From assembly GCA_047620505.1 (NCBI GenBank), contig JBLHKS010000066.1, positions 1 through 32,666 of the forward strand: a DNA stretch of 32,666 bases, given 5' to 3'. Shown here in pieces: positions 8,328 through 15,585 of the stretch. This DNA is from JBLHKS01 sp047620505 (GTDB lineage: Bacteria > Verrucomicrobiota > Verrucomicrobiia > Verrucomicrobiales > DEV007). Under the pieces are notes generated by a model that worked only from the letters and a program-made list of their open reading frames with translations, searched no databases and was not told the origin of the DNA. The translations under genes and the position numbers were made by a program. Position 1 is the stretch's first letter; the number at the start of each line of letters is the position of its first letter.

Positions 8328-8618
8328 ATGTTTGCCATCGCTTTTGACTTGATAGTCGAGGAGACTCGCAAACACCACCCGGTCAGTGTTCGCGAGGCTT
8401 ACCGCGATATTGGGAGAACGCTGAAGCAGTTTGGATTCGAGTGGGTTCAAGGAAGTGTCTACATCACCGAAGACGAGTCGATGACCAACTTGTTCGCGGC
8501 CACGCAAGCCCTCGCGGCGCTTCCATGGTTTTCGGCATCGGTTAGGGATTTGCGTTCGTTCCGCGTGGAAAACTGGAGTGATTTTACTCCGCTGGTGAAG
8601 GGAGATTTGGCGACTTAG
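8328..8618 (+). CDS. vapD: VapD-like endoribonuclease toxin (Cas2-related fold)
   Basis: A 96-residue protein matching the VapD/virulence-associated D family. It opens with MFAIAFDLIV, the beta1 strand that carries the catalytic-type Asp shared with Cas2, then YRDIGRTLKQFGFEWVQGSV, which is the family hallmark, and ALPWFSASVRDLRSFRVEN near the end. VapD proteins are ribonucleases of the ferredoxin-like fold; many act as toxins. It follows a DUF5397 gene by 6 bp. No cas1, repeats or spacers are nearby, so this is a toxin-antitoxin module and not CRISPR. About 17 bp after its stop a DUF1501 fragment begins, so the pair is inserted within a decayed gene region. Confidence 0.85.
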   Translation: MFAIAFDLIVEETRKHHPVSVREAYRDIGRTLKQFGFEWVQGSVYITEDESMTNLFAATQALAALPWFSASVRDLRSFRVENWSDFTPLVKGDLAT

Positions 8619-8635
8619 GGAAAGCGGGGGCCCAG

Positions 8636-8869
8636 GAAAATCCGAAGACACTGGCCTCTTACGGTTCGAGCACGTTCGGCGAAGGCTGTGTGCTGGCGCG
8701 CCGCTTGGTAGAACACCGTGTGTGCTGGGTCGAAGTCGAAGAAGGTCAGAACTGGGATACCTACCTACAACCTCCATGTCGAAGACATGCGCCGCAAGAC
8801 ACCTACGGCAGATCAGGCCATGGCCGCGTTGTTGGAAGATCTGCACCACGTGGCCTGCTGGAATCCACT
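8636..8869 (+). pseudogene. Internal fragment of a DUF1501 gene with two frameshifts
   Basis: Starting at ENPKTLASYGSSTFGEGCVL and continuing ARRLVEHRVCWVEVEEGQNW, the sequence follows the central part of DUF1501 proteins. At about 8765 the frame shifts to LHVEDMRRKTPTADQAMAAL plus LEDLHH, and near 8850 it shifts back to RGLLEST. Both flanks are cut: the VapD gene ends just upstream and the leftward AbiEii gene ends just downstream, at 8873. It is in the same orientation as the PSD1 remnant at 6683 and the DUF1501 3' end at 10721, so these are likely pieces of one former operon. Confidence 0.82.
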
Positions 8870-8872
8870 AAC

Positions 8873-9787
8873 TTAGAGCTTCGCCTCCAGCTCGCTTGAC
8901 TGCTGGGCGAATTTCTCTGGGTTGGACTGCGCGAGGCGCGTAAGATTTTTGAGTTTCCACCGAATCGCAGGCATGTCTCGGAGGTGCGGGCATGTCACGA
9001 GACTCCAGTCCGGCTCGCCCTTGACCAGTCCAAGAAGAAAGGCGCGCTGCGCGTCAGTCAGGGCCGCGGGAAGATCGGCGAACAGGCGCCGGCGTACTTC
9101 GAGGAGGTCATCGAAAGAAACGGGCTCCCGCGTCATCCCTTCAAATTCGTTGCCGAAGGCGGACGTGATGTCGATCTCGTTAGCGAAGAGCACCTCGTGA
9201 ATCGGCCGGTTGTGGCCCGCCAGATAGCAAACGAAGCACTCGACGACGCCAGTGGTCAGGCCGCCTTCAGCGAACAGGCCGAGCACATCGAAGAGATCAC
9301 GCGGATGCTGCCGGTCCATCGCGGCAACCAGCTTGCTTCCGTAAAGCTCGTCGGGATGCAGAACCGGCAGTTCGATGTCCGTGAAGAAGGTGTCCTGGGC
9401 ATTCTCGACCAGCGGGCGATTCTCCGGCGGCAGGATCGTGCCGCGAAAGACGTGGTTCACTTCGACCTTGATCCGGGTTCGGTCGCGCTCGACGAACAGC
9501 TTGACCTCGGGGCCTTGGGACATCGCTCCCAGTTCGCAACGCAGGCCGAGATCGTCCACGAGTTCGCTCCGGATCGTTTCAAGCGTGGCGGACACGGCGT
9601 TGAGGGCATCGTCTCGACTTGTCCTGTGATCGGCGATCACGAGATCGAGGTCGACCGACAGCCGAGGCATGTCCCGGACGAAGAGATTGATCGCCGTGCC
9701 GCCCTTGAGCGCGAACAACGGATTCCGAAAGACCGCCGGGGCCACTTCGAGCAAAAGCCGGACGGCGTTGAGAAAGTTCGCGTTCAT
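8873..9787 (-). CDS. abiEii: AbiEii-type nucleotidyltransferase toxin
   Basis: 304 residues from the ATG at 9787, chosen because it overlaps the antitoxin stop as TGATG. The longer open frame upstream lies inside the antitoxin gene. The N-terminus has the DNA polymerase beta-like nucleotidyltransferase core: FALKGGTAINLF (GG at 29-30) and SVDLDLVI (DxD, 46 and 48), then RIKVEVNHVFRGTI and HPDELYGSKLVAAMDRQHPR, typical of AbiEii/AbiGii. Known AbiE systems are type IV toxin-antitoxin or phage abortive-infection modules in which this protein is the growth-arresting partner. It is the second gene of the operon with AbiEi. The gene ends right where a DUF1501 fragment breaks off. Confidence 0.92.
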   Translation of the reverse strand: MNANFLNAVRLLLEVAPAVFRNPLFALKGGTAINLFVRDMPRLSVDLDLVIADHRTSRDDALNAVSATLETIRSELVDDLGLRCELGAMSQGPEVKLFVERDRTRIKVEVNHVFRGTILPPENRPLVENAQDTFFTDIELPVLHPDELYGSKLVAAMDRQHPRDLFDVLGLFAEGGLTTGVVECFVCYLAGHNRPIHEVLFANEIDITSAFGNEFEGMTREPVSFDDLLEVRRRLFADLPAALTDAQRAFLLGLVKGEPDWSLVTCPHLRDMPAIRWKLKNLTRLAQSNPEKFAQQSSELEAKL

Positions 9788-10518
9788 CACGGTTTCAAGA
9801 TCAGGGTGCGGCCGTCTTTGAGTTGCTTGACCCATCGGCTGCTGCCCGTCTTGCCCGCGGCGGCTTCGCGGGCCTTGTCCGCCCAGGGCAAGCCAAGTTC
9901 CTCCGCCCAGACCACGCAGAGGCGGATCGCCTTGGTCATGCGGCAGTGTTTCAGAAGGGCGCCCAGTTGACGCGACCGGAGCTGGCGAACCGACTCCATG
10001 ATGCCACGTGCTTCGTCGATCGGTTGGCGAACGCCGACTTCGCTGAGCATCTCAAGCAGGGCTCGTTCCGGTTCGGAAACCTTGGGACCGCCCGGCGATT
10101 CTGGAAGAGGGCTAAGACCTGATTCGGCGGGCAGTTCCTCATCGAAGAGCCGAGACGAACTGTAGCGCGCCGGAAAGCGCTCAAGAAACCAGGATGGCAG
10201 CGAACCCTTCCGCGCCCCCCAAAGGATCAGGGTCTCATCGTGGGCCACGTTTTGCCGGAAACCATGCCAGGCGAGCGCGGTCCTCGCAGCAACGTGGATG
10301 CCCGAGATCTTCCTTTCGAGAAAGCGGAGCGTGGGATCCCGTTGGAGCTCGTCCCCGGCGAACATAAAGACGCCGCGTCCCAGCCGCTCCAGCCAGCCCG
10401 ATTTCACATAATCATGGGCCAACGCCGATGAGATCCCATGCCTTTGAAGTGTCGCGGTATCGAGGGGTCTTCCCCGTGGCTCCGAGGTCTGGAGCGCCTT
10501 GATTAAACTGGTCGCCAT
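9787..10518 (-). CDS. abiEi: AbiEi-type antitoxin and transcriptional repressor
   Basis: A 243-residue protein that opens with a winged-helix-like segment (LDTATLQRHGISSALAHDYV, then GWLERLGRGVF) and continues with the AbiEi antitoxin body (ISGIHVAARTALAWHGFRQN; SEPERALLEMLSEVG near residue 150). In studied AbiE systems this protein represses its own operon by binding inverted repeats and counters the AbiEii nucleotidyltransferase. Here two related inverted repeats lie just upstream, which fits autoregulation. It overlaps abiEii by one base (TGATG). The ATG at 10518 is the first in frame after the operator. Confidence 0.9.
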   Translation of the reverse strand: MATSLIKALQTSEPRGRPLDTATLQRHGISSALAHDYVKSGWLERLGRGVFMFAGDELQRDPTLRFLERKISGIHVAARTALAWHGFRQNVAHDETLILWGARKGSLPSWFLERFPARYSSSRLFDEELPAESGLSPLPESPGGPKVSEPERALLEMLSEVGVRQPIDEARGIMESVRQLRSRQLGALLKHCRMTKAIRLCVVWAEELGLPWADKAREAAAGKTGSSRWVKQLKDGRTLILKP

Positions 10519-10520
10519 GA

Positions 10521-10608
10521 TTCAAGCTGAGCTTGAACAATACAGCTCAACGCAAACACCTGCAAGCGGCGTGATTGAACTCGATCATTTAGGTCAAGCG
10601 TGACTTGA
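10521..10608 (-). promoter_or_regulatory. abiE promoter bracketed by two inverted-repeat operators
   Basis: A plausible leftward promoter is TTGCAG (10565-10560), a 17-bp spacer and TATTGT (10542-10537). Immediately downstream, TTCAAGCtgaGCTTGAA (10521-10537) is a perfect inverted repeat that ends 3 bp before the abiEi ATG. Upstream of the -35, TCAAGcgtgaCTTGA (10594-10608) repeats the same TCAAG half-site. AbiEi antitoxins are known to bind paired inverted repeats for negative autoregulation, so these are read as its operators. The rest of 10609-10720 shows nothing clear apart from degraded DUF1501 sequence close to its end. Confidence 0.65.
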
Positions 10609-10720
10609 TCTAACGTATCAGACCAAAGCACAAGGACCCGGCCTCTAGACTGCCGAAGTGGCCGAGCGAGACAGCGTGATCACTCAGGGCGAATCTGATA
10701 TCACCACGAAGCCCAATGCG

Positions 10721-10956
10721 CCCCCTCCGTCTTCAACTGGTGGTTCGCGGGTGGCGGGATGAAAGCCGGTTTCGTCTACGGCAGCTCAGATGAAGCGGCC
10801 CAACGAGTGGCTGACAATGCCGTCACCATGCCCGATTTCAATGCCACGATCACTCTCGATCTCGGCATCGATTTTGAAAAGATTCATCACTCACTTTCGG
10901 GGCGCCCCTTCACGGTCGCCCATAATGGTAAGCCGGTAACTGAGCTTTCTGCCTGA
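10721..10956 (+). pseudogene. 3' end of a DUF1501 gene (copy 1)
   Basis: The frame reads APSVFNWWFAGGGMKAGFVY, then MPDFNATITLDLGIDFEKIH and SGRPFTVAHNGKPVTELSA, ending in a normal stop. This is the conserved C-terminus of DUF1501 proteins (WWxAGGGxKxG ... HATxLxLLGxDHxxL). Upstream coding sequence is absent or unrecognisable beyond about 20 degraded codons, so no functional protein is expected. About 217 bp from here are repeated at 12763-12979 with roughly 90% identity by eye. It lies just behind the abiE promoter, so the AbiE cassette interrupts the gene between this piece and the fragment at 8636-8869. Confidence 0.83.
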
Positions 10957-11056
10957 TGAAACATTACATCCCAATCCCTTTCCGGCTGGCAACGGCAGGT
11001 CTGTTTCACGCCGAACCGATCTTTCGCCCAGAGTTCATAGCCATGGTCTCAATTTG

Positions 11057-12013
11057 TCAATTGACGGCTGCGGCACTCAATCGAAGACTGAAATCCGAAT
11101 CCGAAGCATCTAACTCCCCGTGAACTCCAATTGGTATTGTGACATTTTCAGCTCCATGCCCAAATGGACAACCAGATATGATTGGGAAAGAATATTCAGA
11201 ACAGTAGAACTGAATCATCTCGTCGAACGTTTGGCCAAATGGTATTTCATCGTCAGAAATATTCCCTAATTGACCCACTAACAATCCATTCAAACCCTTC
11301 AATCTATTTGCACGAGACATATGCAACAAGAGGCGATCCAAAGCGTAAAGGCGTTCGTCAACATCCTCGATGAATAGGATTCGGCCATCTGTTTGAAAAT
11401 CTGATGGAGTCCCAATCAAGTTCACCAAAAGCGAAAGATTGCCGCCTACAATCGGACCATCACCACGACCTGCTCGAAGAACCTTACAGTTTTGCGTGGA
11501 TGATTGATCGAATATTAATGTCCCCTTTTTACACAAAACTTCCTCAAAGGATCGCCACGTCAGTCGATCCGGTTGCCCGCGAAGATCGTATAACATTGGA
11601 CCGTGAAACGTAACTAGGTTGGATCGGAGGCTCAAGTCGATCAAGAGAGCCGTAGCATCACTGTATCCAATCAAGATTTTTGGATTCTTCGCTATGAGGG
11701 ATTAATCTAGTTGATCCAACAGATGCAGCGCGCCGTTGCCGGCTTTTGAGAGCATAATGGCACGATTGCGCTGATCTTCAAACACGTCATGGATAGCGGA
11801 AATTCGATCAGCGACTGAACCAGCGAACTGATTAAACCTCAAAAAGTTCTGCGGATGGAGAAATACGTTGTATCCAAACCTCTCAAGCTCACGAGTCCAA
11901 TTCCGCAGGAGGGACTCCTCCGTCCAGCGCCCCGGGGACACAATGGCGATTGTATCTCCAGACGATAGAGCGGGAGGTTTTTGCTTTGCTGTGAATGAGT
12001 TTGATTGCGTCAC
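11057..12013 (-). pseudogene. LD-carboxypeptidase (S66 family) with one nonsense codon
   Basis: A 318-codon frame, open except for a TAA at codon 104 (11704-11702). Both halves are otherwise intact and in the same frame: SSGDTIAIVSPGRWTEESLL early, then KNPKILIGYSDATALLIDLS just after the stop. The S66 triad is preserved: Ser118 in GYSD, Glu216 in FIEDVDERLYALDRLLLHM and His286 in GHGAENVTIP. The stop falls where a Tyr or similar residue would fit, suggesting a recent point mutation. S66 enzymes cleave murein tetrapeptides (LdcA) or detoxify microcin C (MccF). It overlaps by 4 nt the upstream NTF2-like gene. The region is visibly AT-richer than its surroundings, consistent with acquisition. 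Confidence 0.85.
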
Positions 12014-12567
12014 GCTATGGGCACTTGTCCTTCTTCAGTGAAATGGTCGATATTTGCGGTAATGAGCCAAGAATCATTTACACGCCCCAAAGAGTAAACT
12101 TCACGGGAGTGCTCCACTATTGGAAGTGCATCGCCAGTCCTCACCAAATCAAATCGATAGAATACGTAAACAACGGCCGTCTGGCCTTTGTTGCTGAGCC
12201 TTACGTCTTCAATCACAAGCACTGGAACGTCAATGGATTGGTATTTGGCGCACGAGCGTTCGAATTTTTCCGCAATCGTCTGTCTATTCCCTTTAACCTC
12301 CGAAAGAGGGCCTTGTATTCGAACGCAATTGTCGCTCCAACACGAGAGATATAGTTCACGATCTTTTCTGCGCCATCCTTCGAACAGTCGTTCAATTACC
12401 GACGCAACTTCCCGCTCGGGGGTCGGCCGATTCAGGCGCCAGCGTAGAATGGGATTTCGCAGCAATGCGATCGTTGGCCGCTGCCGAGATGAATTCAGCT
12501 ACATGAAGACAAAACTGGCGACCACGGAAGCCAGAAGCCCCAAAATGAACCCGATGATTAATTGCAT
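12010..12567 (-). pseudogene. Membrane-anchored NTF2/SnoaL-like protein with one nonsense codon
   Basis: From the ATG at 12567 the frame encodes a hydrophobic anchor (MQLIIGFILGLLASVVASFV then FM), a TAG at codon 23 (12501-12499), then continues in frame with LNSSRQRPTIALLRNPILRW. The remainder looks like an NTF2/SnoaL domain: VASVIERLFEGWRRKDRELY, SCWSDNCVRIQG and a beta-rich end (VNDSWLITANIDHF). Such domains serve as binding or assembly modules of varied function. It is the first gene of a two-gene unit with the LD-carboxypeptidase. Translation could restart at the TTG at 12465, giving a soluble 151-residue form. The family call is moderate. Confidence 0.65.
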
Positions 12568-12585
12568 GTGAATTTTACATTATTG

Positions 12586-12605
12586 GTGCTCGAAATCCCG
12601 AGCAC
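12586..12605. repeat. Inverted repeat upstream of the NTF2/LD-carboxypeptidase unit
   Basis: GTGCTCG (12586-12592), a 6-nt loop and CGAGCAC (12599-12605) form a perfect 7-bp stem 19 bp upstream of the ATG at 12567. There is no T-tract. It may be an operator or a cassette boundary. The rest of 12606-12762 shows nothing recognisable. Confidence 0.4.
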
Positions 12606-12762
12606 AATCTGAAGGCACCGAAATTTAGTTACTCCATAATTCTGCGACTTACGTTCCGGGTGACCGGAAGTGCCGCCTGTTACGTGAAGCTCTTGGATTG
12701 CCAAACAAAGTCAACCGCAAAAGCGCACACGACTTAGCGAAGTCACTGGCGGTCGAGGCCAT

Positions 12763-12979
12763 CCCCCTCCGTCTTCACCTGGTGGGTCGCGGGTGGAGGG
12801 ATGAAAGCCGGTTATGTCTACGGCAATTCAGTTGAGGCCGCCCAACGAGTGGCTGACAAGGCCGTCACCATGCCCGATTTCAATGCCACCGTCGCTCTCG
12901 CGCTCGGCATCGATTTTGAAAAGATTCATCACTCACCTTCGGGGTGCCCCTTCACCGTCGCCCATAAGGGTAAGCCACT
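12763..12979 (+). pseudogene. 3' end of a DUF1501 gene (copy 2)
   Basis: It reads PSVFTWWVAGGGMKAGYVYG, MPDFNATVALALGIDFEKIH and SGCPFTVAHKGKP, nearly the same as copy 1 at 10721. About 20 differences were counted over 217 bp, many at third codon positions but several changing residues. The normal stop is missing; similarity ends at about 12979, immediately before the end of the leftward hydrolase gene. Together with copy 1 it forms a direct repeat that flanks the LD-carboxypeptidase/NTF2-like cassette. Confidence 0.83.
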
Positions 12980-12992
12980 AATGATTGTGGCA

Positions 12993-13862
12993 TCAACGCC
13001 CCGGCGGCAAGGCCTCCTTCGCGTTGGCCGAGGCGCCAGCATGTTTCATGACGAACCTGACCGACTCGGCGACTTCGATCATGTCGAAGTGATGGCCGTT
13101 AGCGCGATCGGAATCCTCAATAATCACCAGTTCCATGTCGTGGCCGAGCTTCCTGAGTCTGCGTTGTGCTTCGAGGGTGTTCTCCTCGGGCGGAACCACT
13201 TGATCGGTTAAACAGATCACATGGCGAATCGGAATCTTGGCCGCGGCGATCGGGCCGAGCTGATCGAGCGGATTTCCACGAAAGGCCTGAAGTTCGTCCG
13301 TTGACTTGAAGCCGTAGAATTTCAGCGCATTCCCGATCTGCGCTTTGGAGGCCGGCCATTTGAGGGGCCAACTCTTCAGGTCCATCACGGGAACGTCTCC
13401 GAAGATGCAAGCGACGCGATCGGGGTGTCGCGCGGTGTATCGGTAAGCATGAAGACCGCCCCGGCTGCAGGGCTCAAGCGCCGGTTTCTCCGCAAGTCCC
13501 CAATGCGTTCGAACTCGCTCATAGAACGCATCCATCTTGTCCAGAGACGAATCCGAACCCAGCATTCGGACCACATCAAGATGTCCAATGTGAAAACCAT
13601 TCCTAACCAGTTCGAGATCGACTTCAGGGTGAAAATTCGGGAATGAAGTGCGCCAGATCCACGGCTTGCCGGGCGAGGCGTCCTTGGGTACGACAACAAA
13701 CGCCGGGTCTCCATCCAACTCGAAAGAGTGTTTTTCGAACCCCTTCCAGTCCGAAATTTTGGTGCTCAAGGGCGGAGTCTCTTCAGCAGCTGCTGAGAAC
13801 CGAGCCAAGCCGAAGGCGGCGAGAATAATGAGAATGGTTCGTCTGGAAAGTGTTTTCTGCAT
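12993..13862 (-). CDS. Secreted alpha/beta hydrolase (prolyl oligopeptidase-like)
   Basis: A 289-residue protein with an N-terminal export signal containing an Arg pair (LSRRTILIILAAFGLARF). The body follows the alpha/beta hydrolase order: KPWIWRTSFPNFHPEVDLEL and FHIGHLDVV early, a nucleophile elbow CSRGGLHAYRYTARHPDRVA with Ser near residue 136, an acid in CLTDQVVPPEENT, and His in GHHFDM near the end. The Gly that normally precedes the nucleophile by two is replaced (EPCSRGG), which is unusual. Similar proteins are common beside sulfatase and DUF1501 genes in this phylum and may be sugar-ester or glycan esterases; the substrate is unknown. The stretch 13863-14071 holds nothing clear. Confidence 0.82.
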   Translation of the reverse strand: MQKTLSRRTILIILAAFGLARFSAAAEETPPLSTKISDWKGFEKHSFELDGDPAFVVVPKDASPGKPWIWRTSFPNFHPEVDLELVRNGFHIGHLDVVRMLGSDSSLDKMDAFYERVRTHWGLAEKPALEPCSRGGLHAYRYTARHPDRVACIFGDVPVMDLKSWPLKWPASKAQIGNALKFYGFKSTDELQAFRGNPLDQLGPIAAAKIPIRHVICLTDQVVPPEENTLEAQRRLRKLGHDMELVIIEDSDRANGHHFDMIEVAESVRFVMKHAGASANAKEALPPGR

Positions 13863-14071
13863 GGACTCGTAAGGCGATACACGTAGAGAGCACTTCAGTC
13901 ACGGATGTTCATCAAACCTTCGGTTCAGGAGGGAGAACTCAAATTTTCCAGGAAGGGACGGGTAATCTATCGAATCCACGCGTTGGTCGAGTTGCGTGGT
14001 GCCGGATGACTATCTTTCTCTTGGATTCCCTGCTGTTTGCACTTTTTTACCAGGAAGTCACTTTCGATGGA

Positions 14072-14145
14072 TCAGATTCGACCGGCAAGCTTGTCCTCGA
14101 TCGCTTGCGCGAGTTAATCGGTCGTGACCGGTTTGCCGATTATGG
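14072..14145 (-). pseudogene. 3' remnant of a response-regulator gene
   Basis: The minus strand reads AIIGKPVTTD, a stop codon, then LAQAIEDKLAGRI and TGA. This is the last alpha4-beta5-alpha5 part of a receiver domain with the conserved KP pair. It overlaps the stop of the histidine kinase gene by a few bases and lacks everything upstream. It shares exact blocks of 19 nt and 17 nt with another remnant at 30057-30199, at the far side of the exopolysaccharide cluster. Confidence 0.7.
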
Positions 14146-15465
14146 CGTGGTCTCAGTCGACTTGACACTGCTCTCCGGACTTATACGCAGGAAAATTTCC
14201 GCGCGCACGCCTTCTGGCTCGGCGTTCTTGATTCGAAGCCGTCCGCCGTGGAGTTCGACAATCGTATTGCTGACCGATAATCCGAGACCTGTGCCAACAC
14301 CAGTTGGCTTGGTGGTAAAGAAGGGCTCGAAGATCTTATCCAATTTGTCCGGGGGGATCCCCGAGCCGTGGTCGCGAACTATCAGAGCAAGAATTTCGTT
14401 GCCTTGTCGGATTTTGTTCATCCGACGTTCTCCGTGATTGTTGACCAGATCTTCCGGCGTTATCGAATCCGTGGCGACCTCGAGGGAGGCGCCATCTTCG
14501 CTGGCGTGGATTGCGTTGATCAACAAGTTGATCAAAACCTGTTCGATCTTGTCCCGGTCGGCCATCGCGTCAGGCAGGTCTTCAGCATAATTCCTCTCCA
14601 GCCGGATATCGTGATGCTTGAGTTCGGGACCGACCATTCGAATCGCTCGCTCTAACATTTTGTTCACGCTTTCGGGTTTGATGCGGAGTTCCTTGGGCTT
14701 TGAAAAATCGACCATGTCGACAACGATCCGGTCGGCGCGAACGAGGGCTTCGCGCATGATTTCGAGCATTTTGGTTTCCGTCTCATCGCCATCGGTTCGC
14801 CGGTTGTTGAAGAAGTCGATGCCCATTTGTAGCATCGCCAACGGGTTTTTGACCTCGTGGGCAACGCCCGCGGCGAGTCTGCCGAGTGATTCGAGTTTTT
14901 CAGATTGAATCAGTTGGTTGCGCAGATTGGAGACTTCGTCGGTGCTCGTTTCGAGAACCGAATCCAGCCGATCGATGGTCGTTTGGAAAGTTGCGCGTTC
15001 CTGGGCGTGACGGTGACGTTCGATCGCATTGAGAATGGAGCGGCCAACGAGATCGGGACGAAGAATATCTTTTGGCAGGAAATCCTGAGCGCCAAGATGG
15101 ATCAGTTCGGACGAAAGAGATTCGGCGTCAGGATCACCGCTGAGCACGAGAATAGGAGCCTTGCCTTCACCCACCATTTCTTTGATGCGGGTAAAAGTCA
15201 TGAGGCCCTGGCTGTCGGGCAGGCTGAGATTGAGGACAATGGCGTCAATCTTGTTCGGGCTGTCCGCCGCGTTGAGAATACTGGTCGCCTCCGCGAGGGA
15301 TTCCGCAGTCTGGATTCGCCAGTCTACCTGAGGCTCGTGGGGCCGGGAAACGCCATTGTTCTCCGGGCGGAGCAGTTCGCAGAAAAGCGTTCGGTCGGCC
15401 GGGTTGTCCTCGATCAAGAGAATGCTGTAGTGAACTTGTTGAGGACTATCGTCTTTCGTCGGCAC
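14140..15465 (-). CDS. Hybrid receiver-histidine kinase with altered receiver
   Basis: A 441-residue soluble protein. Residues about 12-150 form a receiver domain (ILLIEDNPAD ... LPKDILRPDL), but the phospho-acceptor position is Asn79 (IDAIVLNLSLPDSQG) where Asp is expected, so it probably cannot be phosphorylated normally. A coiled stretch (155-192) leads to HisKA with the H-box GRLAAGVAHEVKNPLAML (His203), then HATPase_c with N-box INLLINAIHAS, G1 DHGSGIPP, F-box FEPFFTT and G2 GTGLGL. The kinase half appears complete. It is divergent from the response regulator at 15586 and lies near two intact regulators, so it is probably their kinase. No membrane segment is present, so sensing is cytoplasmic. 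Confidence 0.92.
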   Translation of the reverse strand: MPTKDDSPQQVHYSILLIEDNPADRTLFCELLRPENNGVSRPHEPQVDWRIQTAESLAEATSILNAADSPNKIDAIVLNLSLPDSQGLMTFTRIKEMVGEGKAPILVLSGDPDAESLSSELIHLGAQDFLPKDILRPDLVGRSILNAIERHRHAQERATFQTTIDRLDSVLETSTDEVSNLRNQLIQSEKLESLGRLAAGVAHEVKNPLAMLQMGIDFFNNRRTDGDETETKMLEIMREALVRADRIVVDMVDFSKPKELRIKPESVNKMLERAIRMVGPELKHHDIRLERNYAEDLPDAMADRDKIEQVLINLLINAIHASEDGASLEVATDSITPEDLVNNHGERRMNKIRQGNEILALIVRDHGSGIPPDKLDKIFEPFFTTKPTGVGTGLGLSVSNTIVELHGGRLRIKNAEPEGVRAEIFLRISPESSVKSTETTP

Positions 15466-15585
15466 GACCTACGCTAACTCTAGGATAGGTATCGTCGAGA
15501 GAGTTTTTCGGAAGTTCGTTGCGGAGCCGCCGGAGCGAAGTTACCGGCGGCGGAACGATTTTTGCTGGCCAATCCGATATTCAAC

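Noticed and set aside
8328..8618. Cas2-like protein as part of a CRISPR-Cas locus
   Set aside because: The protein fits VapD better, has a DUF5397 partner, and no cas1, repeats or spacers are present in the window.
8984..9970. 328-codon open frame antisense to the AbiE genes
   Set aside because: AbiEi and AbiEii motifs on the minus strand are decisive; the plus-strand product looks like no known protein.
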